Below, piece after piece: positions 46,650 to 56,813 of a DNA stretch of 64,000 nucleotides. The position numbers and the translations under genes are program-made. The stretch comes from Solicoccozyma terricola (taxonomy: Eukaryota > Basidiomycota > Tremellomycetes > Filobasidiales > Piskurozymaceae). The notes beneath the pieces are model-generated. The model did no database searches, was not told the origin of the DNA, and was given only the letters and a program-made list of their open reading frames with translations. The stretch is from the NCBI GenBank assembly GCA_001600875.1, contig BCLD01000012.1:742287-806286 (forward strand), written 5' to 3'. Every line of letters begins with the position of its first letter. The first letter of the stretch is position 1.

Positions 46650-47809
46650 ATGGCACCGTCTACTCGTCAACCCTCAGCACGATCGAACGTGTCCCTTCTT
46701 ACCGAGGGAGCCAAATACATCCAACGAGCTAAAAAATCTAGAGAAGATAGAGTTGAAAAGATCGTTTTCGATGATACGGCTAGGAGGTGGGTTACCTGTT
46801 CTCTTGTCGTTGATTAGTCGGTCAACGTCGACATCAACAGATGTAAAGGATGAATCAATCGGCAGAGGTGGAAAGCGGGGCGGAGCGTGGAGCGGATTGA
46901 ACGCTCGTAAAGCTGACTACCTTTCCTACTTGCCAATCTCCTTTCCATCCACAGAGAATGGCTTACTGGGTTCCATAAACGTAAGAAGGCCAAGACGGAT
47001 GAACGTCGAGCGAAAGCGAAAGCTCGAGATCATCAAGAGCATCTCGAAGGCAGGAGAAAGGTATGATATCGGAACGCATTATATTTTCTTACACTTTGAC
47101 CATCCAACGTCTGACAATGCTGCGTTTTTTCCCCCCCTCTTCTTTTTTCACTTTTTTTTCCTCTTCACCAACACCCTTCCTACAGGCTCGACAAGAACTC
47201 AAACAACGAGCACTTGAGAATGTCAAATCGGTTCGCAAAGCAATGGGTCTCGATGATCTTTCTGATACCGAGAATCCGATGCTTTCAAGTACGATGAGAG
47301 ACGACGATGAGTCTCCTGTACTTCACGAGCAGGAGGAAGAGTTCTCGGATGATGAACAAGCTGCTGTTGTCACTATCGTCGAGGATTTCGATCCTTCTCA
47401 ACATGCATCGGGGTCTAGATTAGGTAGTAGCGGAGAAGGACAAGACAAGTCTATGGAGAAAATCATCACGAGGAAACCAGCCGTTCCTCTTCTACCTGCT
47501 TCATCTCGAAAACAACAAAAGAAAGCTGCATCAGCACTGTCCGCTGCTGAGAAACTAGCTGCGAAGCGGAAACAACGAAGGGAACATGATTCGAGCTTTG
47601 AGACAAAGTCGGAGAGGAGGAAGGGAAGGGAGTTGGAGTTTAAGAAGAGAGTGAAGAAGGCAGAGTTGGGACGGGAGAGGGATGGAGCTGGTGGTGGTGG
47701 TGGTGGTCGAGGTGGAAGAGGAGGTGGGCGAGGTGGTGGTGCGAAGCGAGGAGGAAGGGGCGGTGGAAGGGGTGGTGGGCGAGGAGGAGGACGAGGTGGG
47801 AAGAAGTGA
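46650..47809 (+). CDS. RRP17: Nucleolar exonuclease Rrp17 (NOL12/Nop25 family)
   Basis: Rrp17/NOL12 is a nucleolar 5'-3' exonuclease acting in 5.8S and 25S rRNA processing. Exons: 46650-46786, 46955-47060 and 47186-47809 (867 nt, 288 aa). The family signature KIVFDDTARREWLTGFHKRK spans the first splice junction. It is followed by a long basic helix (KAKTDERRAKAKARDHQEH, then RQELKQRALENVKSVRKAMG), an acidic middle (EEEFSDDEQAAV), and a second basic coil. The last 40 residues are a GGRGG-type repeat tail (47689-47806), typical of RNA-binding nucleolar proteins. The first intron is longer than usual (168 nt). Confidence 0.88.
47689..47806 (+). repeat. GGTGGxxGAGG coding repeat (RGG tail of Rrp17)
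   Basis: G-rich trinucleotide-like repeat encoding Gly-Gly-Arg units at the Rrp17 C-terminus. It creates false long frames on both strands. Confidence 0.8.
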
Positions 47810-48311
47810 TGTAAAGGGTTGCGGTGTACGATACATGCTGTGCGGTGGAATGCGAATGCCCTCCCAGCAGATCCGGCCGGCAACCTTTCCCCTTTCCCTT
47901 TCCCCTTTGTACGCGCTATTCTCTGACTCAAATGCAACGTCACCGCACCACCACCACTACCAACCATGGTCATATCCTCCGCCGTCGTCATCATGCCAGT
48001 CTCATAGGATCCAGCAAATCCCATCCTCCGTCCGCTTCATCACCGCGAGCACCGCTGAGAACCTCGCAAATCAAGCTGGACCTGTGCAGCTCTGGGCTGC
48101 AGCATCGGACTTTCCATCAGCTTACAGGGATTCACACCACAATACGTGAAAGAACGACTCGGACTCCTCAATCCGATCAGAGTCGAAAGAGTGTGGCAGG
48201 GAATAAAGCAGACTCGTTATCACTTCGTTGGTGAGGAGTGCTACTCTCGAAGAAAAGGATCAATTCAATCGGGCACTACCGGTTGCAGACCACGGAAACA
48301 ACGTCAGCGTC
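47810..48311. other. Gap holding a likely 5' exon of the PLD-like gene
   Basis: This is 502 bp between the Rrp17 stop and the PLD-like ATG I used. Its right half carries protein-like text: SIGLSISLQGFTPQYVKERL then GLLNPIRVERVW (frame open from about 48050 to 48230). A 58-nt intron (48231-48288, GTGAGG...TTGCAG) joins it in phase to the PLD-like frame. No in-frame ATG was found, so a further upstream exon would be needed. The left half is C/CA-rich and unremarkable. Confidence 0.45.
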
Positions 48312-51300
48312 ATGGCTCCAGAAGCGATCCCTTCAGGTCCACCCCTATCAAAATCCACACCCATGTCCACGAACCACCCCGAAGATATGGCCAACCACTT
48401 CGACGGGGGACGTTCCACTCCCACTCATCAGTCTACCGAGGATCATGGCACCACCATCTCCAAGTCCATCCTCAATGGATCGATTGTTCATACACCTGAA
48501 GATGAACATCTCGATCCACTTGATCATTTGAACCCAGAATCACACTCTCATCAGCTACCAACATCTACCACTCCACGTCCTCGGAACAACCATCCAAAAT
48601 CCCTCGCTTCATATGTCTCAACTCACCCTACCCAACCGGTTCGAAGTGCGATTTCTCACCTCTATCCGAAACCGAATTTTTTGATCAGGCTGTTGAGAAG
48701 GTTCAAAGTCCGTCATGATGTGATTTATGGATTGACGGACAAGGAGATGGAAATTTGGGAGACGAGAGAAGGGAAAGAAAGGAGATTACAAGCGGGTTGG
48801 AGATTGGAAGATGAGGATGTGAATGGGAAGGATGGAGAGGAGAACGTAGTGGTTTCGCCGTTATTCTGGAAGGTAAGGATACCTTCCCGTAACGGGCTAT
48901 CCAGTACTTCTGCTTCGTAAGGCTGACGATTTCTCTCGCCGCAGATGTACCTATCCCTTCTACCGACTATTCAAAGAGATCCTCTTTCAGGACTTGTACC
49001 CCCTGATCTACTCGGTTCAACCACGACGATGCCATTATCCATCATCTCACTCATTCCTGATATCATGGAGCATTATCGAAATTGTATCGTGAGAGCCAAA
49101 AAAGAAGTATTTCTGATCACCAATTATTGGCAGTGAGTCATTGTCCCCCCCCCCCCCCACCCAATCTCAGCTGGATTCAAATGAACAAAGGCTGATGACT
49201 TTTGGTCTGGGTCTTAAGACCGTCAAACTCGGTAAATACAATATCTGGAGCGTTGAAAGAATTGTCAAGCCTTCATGTGAAGAGACAGAACGTCTCCGGA
49301 GGAAACTTGCCCAATATTGTCGGTGAGTATAATGGCTTATTACGAGCGTGTAACATTGAATTCTGATATCGGCCATCGTTCATTCCTTTCCCGGCAATAG
49401 TCAAGTTGATATATGATCGAGGCTCATGGGAGCAGGTGAGGAACCTGTGGGGTAGAAGCGATGTCAAGCAAAATCCTAATGGCGCATTTGTTATTCCAGC
49501 TCGTCAACGCGCATGCCAATGTTCCTCCGAAGGGATGGGAAGAGTTGAATATACCAATGCCGCAAGAAATTCCTGGTATTGATCTTCAGGTGATGGTGAG
49601 CTATTGATGATCGGCAGGGAATAAATGACTTCATGCTAATCCTCTACCTCCCGCCAGAATTATCATAAAGTACTTTTGGGTACGCTGCACGTCAAATTCT
49701 GCATCATCGATCGGAAAGTCGCTCTGATCAACAGGTGAGAAAGGCTCCTTTTCATTCTCCCTTGTATTATGTGACTCTTACCGCTTGTTTCTCGCAACCA
49801 GTAACAATATCCAGGATCGACCCAACCTCGAGCTGATGACCCACCTCGAAGGACCCATCGTCGATTCTTTCTACGAAGCAGCTCTTCTCTCCTGGAGCAA
49901 CAAGCTTGAGCCTATGCTTCCATGTATCTCCACGGCCTACGCCCGGCCAGTGAACAATCGCTACTCCTTCGGAGTCCACAACCAGTACCTCGAGGAGTTG
50001 GAAGTTCTCAAAGCCGCAAAGGCAGCGCGCATCCTGTTGCGGTCGCAAGCAAAGGCAGCTCGAGAAGCAGAGGCGGCGGGTGAAGGTGGAGATGAGAGGT
50101 TCAGGCATGTCGTGCGACGTGTAATGCAAAGGGGTATGAGTCAGGTCGAGGATTGGGCAGAGGCGCTCACCTTTGATCATCCGGATGGTACTGACGGGGA
50201 GCGACACCACGTGTCTTGGGGTGAGAGGGTAAGGATGGGACTTGGTAGTCGTCCACCAAGTCGGAAGAACTCCATAGACGCATCACATCCTCTGCAACAT
50301 TACCGTGAGTCTGCGTGGATCAAGGTTGAAGTCGGTCAATCGCTGATTGCTCGCATTCGATCAGGACCCGACGAAGCCAGACCGGGCTTGCATACGATTG
50401 AGTCCGGGACTACAGCCCACGGTTCTCCAACGTTGAACGGTGATGCGCATGATAAGTCGAAACTTCAAGAATCCCCTCGCAAAGGCATGACACAGCTCAC
50501 GGAAGAGCACGAGCAGGTTCCGCAACACAAGAAGATTACCATCGCAGTTCCGCCGACTCCCAAACCTGTTATCGCCGAAGCAGAGGGGAACGGGAGTACT
50601 TCTGCGTCAACGGTAGTCACTGGCGGGCCGGACGGAATTGCAGATAAGGCGAATGGGGCTCACGCCGACAATGCAACGAGGAAGCGAGCTGGTTCTGGCT
50701 CCCAACGAATGCAGGCGCTATCTGAAAAGTTTAGTGAGTATGACTACTAGGCAGCCCCCAGAAGCACCTTTTGACCTTCTATTTCCTGCAGACGCTGGTG
50801 CATTATCTGAAGCCTGGGCAACGGTTGAAGATTCGGATCATTTGGACACGTTCGCGCCTCATGTCCTCCACAAACCTCACAAGCCCTTCCCTATAGCTAT
50901 GGTCAACCGGAGACCCCATGGAAGTGAGTGCTTCAACTTTGAATTCGATATTGGCGTCCTGACTTACACCCTGTTTTCTGCTGCAGTGCCTGGCCACCAT
51001 GGTTTGTTACAGGCTCTCAACTTTCACTTTCTTGAAGCTGACAAGGGATTACTGTCGCAGACATCCGGAATCCGCAGAATGCCGCTTGGCTAGCTGGATT
51101 TAGGTATTCTGAAAGAAGAGTATTCATGTGAGTCGACTTTTTGCGGATGTATTTTTCATCGCTGACCCTGATGATCGCCTTCGCCAGTCAAACACCAACT
51201 TTGAATGCTCGACCTATCCGAAGAGCCATCAAACAGACTTGTCGAAGGGGCGTTGAGGTTATTCTATTCCTAGACTTGGGTGAGTCTCATGAGAAGGAAA

Positions 51301-52094
51301 CGAGACACCCTTTGTCATCTGACACCTTCTCCTCGTCGACGGATCAGGCTTTAACGACAAGGGCGAATCTATCCCATTCCAAGGCGGCACAAATGAGCAA
51401 GTGGTCGAAAGGTTGTATAATATTCTACGACCCGAGGACAAGGCCAAATATCTCAAGGTCTACTGGTGAGTGTTGCCCTACTTTTTTTTCTCTTCTATGC
51501 GTGGGGTCTTATACACCACCGCTGCGTCTTCACAGGTATACTGGTAAAGATCAAATCCGACCCCTCAATGCCGTCAAGAAACAGAGGAACGCCCATATCA
51601 AATTCGCAAATTTCGATGATCAAGTTGCGATTTTGGGGAATGGTAATCAGGGTGAGTGAGGTGTAATCTTTTGTTGCGACGGATTTCAAAGCAGGCTGAC
51701 GAGTGGAACGGATGTGCTTGAACTGATGTTATAGACACTCAAGTGAGTCGCTTCGTATGATGAGACCGTCCTTGCGATGCTGAATCTCAGCCATTCCTGT
51801 CAGTCCTGGTTTCACTCGAGTGAAGCTAACATCATGATAGACAACCCCACCATCATTGCCGAGCTGATGGAGAGTGAGTCAAGATATCGTCTGCACGGTT
51901 GCTTCTATCTAACATGATCGTCATCACCTTTCACAGCTCTATACACCAACCAAAACACGCATATCTATGGTCTCATCGGCGAAGACGGAGTTTGGAGAGA
52001 CGCCGAGGGTAAGGATTTGAGCACATACGACGCGACCAAGAAGGGCAAACACCAGGGATTGGCTGGGCTCATCCAGTTTGCAAAGACGATCTAA
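48312..52094 (+). CDS. Two-HKD phospholipase-D-like protein
   Basis: Phospholipase D superfamily protein (phosphodiesterase or phosphatidyltransferase chemistry); substrate unknown. Exons: 48312-48872, 48945-49132, 49219-49322, 49401-49435, 49500-49595, 49658-49734, 49802-50733, 50792-50923, 50987-51001, 51061-51127, 51188-51279, 51348-51465, 51536-51651, 51735-51742, 51804-51873 and 51937-52094 (2769 nt, 922 aa). The first HxKx4D motif is HVKFCIID (with INSNNIQDRPNLELM after it). The second is HIKFANFD followed by QVAILGNGNQDTQSW. Both keep His, Lys and Asp, so the enzyme looks active. About 500 residues separate them, much of it a disordered insert after AKAAREAEAAGEGGDERFRH. No PX or PH domain is seen. 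One exon is only 8 nt and another 15 nt. The true N-terminus may lie upstream (see the neighbouring gap). Confidence 0.88.
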
Positions 52095-52229
52095 GTCTTC
52101 GTACTCATGGTCCTCGCCGTGCCTGTCTGACTCGGTCTCCCTCTTCTGTATACACGACAATTGAGTTGTATTGCGGTCATGGGTATTTAATAGCACAACA
52201 CGACACGAGGATCTATTGTCAACAAACGG

Positions 52230-52235
52230 CACGTG
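52230..52235. promoter_or_regulatory. CACGTG E-box upstream of SF1 helicase gene
   Basis: CACGTG palindrome in CGGCACGTGACTTG, 152 bp upstream of the helicase start. Confidence 0.35.
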
Positions 52236-52386
52236 ACTTGAAAGATAACACTACCCCGTATTCATTTGATTGTTCTCGAGGTAAAGACCTATTGCTTGAC
52301 CTTGCAAAACGTCTTGCATTCATTCGCCTCGTCCAGATCGCCAGTCGCACCAGCAGTGTGACATCTCATACAATACCCCAATCGCC

Positions 52387-55300
52387 ATGGCGGCACTAGG
52401 ACCACGACTTCATGCCGCTGCACTGTCGACGACGCGTCGATCCGGCGTTGCCTACAAGACGATCACATATGGGAATGGGAATGGGAATCACAGCGAGCCT
52501 CGTTTGACCTTGCGACGGGACGTCCTCTGCGGATGGAGAGCTTGGAGACACGCTCGTTCAGTGCATGTCAGTACCAAGCAGTCTGGTCCAGTCGTTCAGC
52601 CAGAACTGCGAGAGGAGGATGTGCAGCCACCCGATAGTACATCGACGCAATCGTCTCAGTCATATGATGTTGAGGCTGGGCCTTCACCTGATTTGGAAAG
52701 GATCCGCAGTTCGCCCAGAAAGTGGCGTGAAGAAAAGATGAGGGGAATAGCTGCCGGTGCTGGGACTGGTGCGAAGCTGGGCTCGAGGTCTTCCGGACAC
52801 GCTCGGCAGGACGAGACGGACGAAGAGATACATAGACGCCATCGTGCAGCCTTGGAAGCGAAAATGAATGCGAGGCGGACTGCCAAGTCACAAGCTACAC
52901 ACTCGAGATCCCAACGAAACGCTGCTGCGCTAGCAACATCGAGATCAATTGCCGAACCTCTACCTGCATGGCAATCAGAACTCTTGGATCAGCACACGGT
53001 TGTCGGAAGCCCGTCGAACTCGACCTTCAATGTAGACGATTACTTGACAGGGATATCCTCGGATGTTGTGGGAGCAGCATCAGAATCATACGCGGAGAAT
53101 GGCATGCTTCAGGAGTTTGCTAGTTCTGTGGATATGGATAATCAGAAAGTCGTGCATGATCTCTGGCAGGCAGTACAAAACGAAGTGGATGCCAGGGAAA
53201 TCATTCGCAACCCAGATATTTTGGCCGAAATCAGTCGATTGACAAAAGAGCTGGGAACCGAAGACTTGCCACCGACTTTGACGACAACACGCCCACGAGG
53301 GCTGGTTGCACCTACCACGGTTCACCGCCAAGGGTACGGCTGGTCCGAGGGGGAAGTGGCAGCATCCCGTTTTGATTTCGCAGCGAAACCGGATCCACAA
53401 TCAAAGCAGAGGAAGATCGCCATGAAACGACGCGTGGCGGAGCATCAGAAGCTTCAACCCGGGCAGCCGTGGTATGCGGAAGTAGCGGATTACAGGGAGA
53501 AGTGAGTTCTCCATGTAACCTGTCGCTTGACTTCTGTGCACTGACATCTTCCGCAAAATTTAGATTCGGCAACCTACTTGACATTGAGCAGGAGCAGGAG
53601 CATTCCGCAGCTCGTGATCGAATCGAGTCACGCACAATCAACGATCTCGTCAGGGATGGCTATGCGATGGCAGATTTGGGAGGCAGGTGGTCAGATAAGC
53701 TTCAGTTCGGTAAACCTTGTGCAATTTTTCACAAGGTTGGATCGTCCGCAACGAAGGATTTTGGTTGGAGTCGGCTTATGTGAGCGTCTCTTCAGCTAGC
53801 TGTGTATCGCGCAGGAAATTGACATTACGTTTGACGTTCGGACGTGTTCCTTTTTCAGGCCTGGTTCTACCGTGATCATTTCCCGGACTGATCCGTTTAT
53901 AGATGCAGTCAAAGATCCATCTAGTATGAATGACCCGTACGGATTCATGCTCGGCAATGTTTTTCGGAAAACTCGAGGCGAGTTGCATGTTATCTTTGAT
54001 CAAAACAATTTTGACCTGGAAAGTGGGAAATGGAGGTAGGTGGCTAAGAGTTCCCTATTATGGCTGAAACTCTACTCATTCCTGCATGTCGATACACCAG
54101 GCTCGATCTATGGATTACGGATATCGTAATGCAAAGGATGAAGGCTGCCATGGCTGCGTTGCACCAAGATCCGGCCCAGCAGGACCTCGATGACCAAATC
54201 AAGTCAGCTGAGCTGTCGAATTCCGTCTCTCGTACGATTCTCCCCAATGGAAATATTGTGGGTGCTGTCCCGCGTAAGGTTTATCCTGAGGAGCAGATAC
54301 TTTCGGGTACCACGCTACGCGATATTCTACTTCAGACCAGTTCCGTGGACGACACGTTACAACTATCGGACACGGTTGGAAACTCAGAAGCGGGGACTGC
54401 CACTAGTCCTGCCCAGACGGGAAGCATCTTCTGGCAGGACGACGCTATACGTGATTGGGCTGGCCGTCATCTGGTGGAGGATCACGTCCCCATCCACTCA
54501 AAGGCATCGGATCCCGTTTGCACGCTCAATCGGAGCCAAAAACGTGCGATAGCCACGATGCTAGCTTACAGGGTCAGCTTGATTCAAGGAGTGAGTGAGG
54601 GTATTTGGCCGTCTGAGACAATTTTCGCTAACGGTACGATGAAGCCTCCGGGCACGGGCAAGACTCGAACGATTGTCGAGACCATGAGGCTGCTGAAGGT
54701 GGGATTACCTCGCCGTATGCATTGCATCGAATGTAACTGAATCAACTGCATCTCCAGCGTCATTGGAAGATTACCCCTCCTATCCTCGTCAGCGCGTACA
54801 CCAACGCTGCCGTCGATAATCTGGCAGCGGGCCTTCGGGACAAGGGCTTGAACACATTGCGCTTTGGCGTCTCAAGTCGTATTCACGATGACCTGAAAGA
54901 GTTGACGATGGACTTCCACATGTCGCGGCATCCTCTCATGAGCCAGGTCAATATTTGCGTGGCTCAATTGGCAAATCTGGAGGGAGCGACGGATGCACAA
55001 CAAATTGGTGAGAATTCGGCATCCTTTTCGTGCATGTTTCTGCTTCAGGCTGATCATCAATTGACACCATCAGAGCAACAAGAACTGCTGAAGAAAAGAA
55101 AATACGGGCTCGAACAGGCCATGCTCAGGGACATCCTGTGCTCGGTTGACGTGGTGAGTAGCTGTTTGAGACAGCTAGCTGTAAGTGTCATCTAATGGTG
55201 TAACATAACTTCCAGATCTGCGCGACTTGCGTCTCCTCGGCTTCGAGACTGCTTCGCGTGAGCCGGATGACGACCGTATGAATATGTGAACCTTTGCTAA

Positions 55301-56531
55301 TGGGTTATATACTGCCTAGGCGATCGACTTCCCAATCGTCTTCCTGGACGAAGCTAGTATGGCTACGGAGCCTGCATCTCTTATTCCCCTTATGAAAGGC
55401 GTGAGTTGGGCTCTTGGGAATTGCAGACTAACCTCTAGTGCTAGTGCTGATAAACCCTTTTTACTCTCTTCCACGCAGAGCACGCATGTGGCTATCATCG
55501 GCGATCACAAGCAGCTTCCACCGGTCATTATTAGCGACAAAGCGAAAAAGGGTGGGCTGTCTGTCAGTCTCTTTGAAAGACTGATCAAACAGGGCAGTAA
55601 GTTCTAACCGAATACATGGGTAGTTTGCATCTTGTTGACTGAATTTCGGTGCAACTCAGACGTTCCGAGCGTCATGCTGGATACACAGTACCGCATGCAC
55701 CCCGACATCTCCCTATTTTCCAACGTGGCCTTTTACGACGGCCAGCTTCGCGACGGCGCCAATGCTGCTGAGCTAGCAGCACCAAGGACGTCCTATTTAC
55801 CGACAGATTCACAGGGCCAGACAAAGCATCTCGGATTCATCGACCATGGTTTCCCTGAGACTCCCCGTAGCAAGAGCCTTGCAAACGAAGGCGACGCCGA
55901 TATCGTCTGCGATATCGTGGCAGACTTGCTAGCATGCAATCCCGTGAGGTTTGAGATGTGCGAGAGGGTGACGTTTTCAGCGACTGATATCTGACTTCAT
56001 TTCAGACATTACGTGGTTCTCACATCGGTGTCATTGCGCCATACACTGCCCAGATCGCCTTGATCGAAAGCAAGCTTGATTCGGATCCTCTACGAAAACA
56101 AGCATTCGAGAACACACTGGGTCCTGATCGCGCTGCCGAAGTGGCGAACATCGAGGTGAAAACGGTGGACGGCTTCGAGGGACGAGAGAAGCAGGTCATC
56201 ATATTCTCGACGGTCAGGTGCAATGACATGGCCTATATCGGTTTTCTGGTCGATTGGAGACGAATGAACGTCGGATTGACAAGGGCGAAACGGGTACGTT
56301 TGGGAGATTATTTGATACATGCCTACTGCACACAATCTGCTAATCTTTCGCGTGGCTTAATGATTGTAGGCGCTTATTGTTGTTGGGTCCGCGAGGACGT
56401 TGCTCAACGCCCGATCCTCTGTAAAACCCAGTCAAGTCGGAGCCCCAGCAGGAGGTGAACGATTCTGGAGGCAATTTATGCGTCACGTTCGAGACGAGGG
56501 TGCTATCATCAGGTTGAATTCCGATCCTTGA
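52387..56531 (+). CDS. Upf1-like superfamily 1 helicase, probably mitochondrial
   Basis: Predicted ATP-dependent 5'-3' RNA/DNA helicase. Exons: 52387-53501, 53564-53779, 53859-54035, 54101-54590, 54645-54698, 54758-55007, 55074-55153, 55216-55257, 55320-55400, 55479-55596, 55660-55943, 56006-56293 and 56370-56531 (3357 nt, 1118 aa). The helicase core is complete. Q-motif-like LNRSQKRAIATML, Walker A GPPGTGKT (about 666, split by an intron), Ia SAYTNAAVDNL, II VFLDEAS, III IIGDHKQLPPVI, IV QYRMHPDISLFSN, V VDGFEGREKQVIIFSTVR and VI NVGLTRAKRALIVVG. A beta-barrel-like stretch (PGSTVIISRTDPF) precedes the core, as in Upf1/IGHMBP2 relatives. The first 60 residues are Arg-rich and nearly free of acidic residues (MAALGPRLHAAALSTTRRSG), suggesting a mitochondrial presequence. 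The Cys/His-rich zinc region of true Upf1 is absent, so this is a paralogue, not the decay factor. Confidence 0.9.
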
Positions 56532-56713
56532 TTGCACTAGAAATCCATGATATAGTTTGTACTTATAAACCATCGCTTATGCATCTAGAGCTGTATGGCG
56601 TGCCTTTTCCGTTTGATACAGTCGTTGTGGCCTGCACCACCATGCGTGCTACCCCTGCCTCTGCTGCCCCTCTGGCCTATGACCCAGGATGACCGTCGAC
56701 ACAGGAATGATGC

Positions 56714-56719
56714 CACGTG
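56714..56719. promoter_or_regulatory. CACGTG E-box upstream of Ivy1-like gene
   Basis: CACGTG palindrome in TGCCACGTGCGCGC, 95 bp upstream of the Ivy1-like start codon. Confidence 0.4.
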
Positions 56720-56813
56720 CGCGCTGTCCAAAGATGGCGACTTATCATAACAGTCCCCTGATCACTTGGTATCGAACAACTATATCGTTGTCGTCCAGGA
56801 CCACATCACTACC

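Noticed and set aside
47398..48024. Long Pro-rich minus-strand open frame opposite the Rrp17 tail
   Set aside because: It is the complement of the GGRGG-coding repeat; repeat composition removes stop codons and there is no protein-like sequence.
52387..56531. Calling the SF1 helicase UPF1 itself, paired with SMG6
   Set aside because: The N-terminal Cys/His-rich region that defines UPF1 is absent and the N-terminus looks like a mitochondrial presequence.
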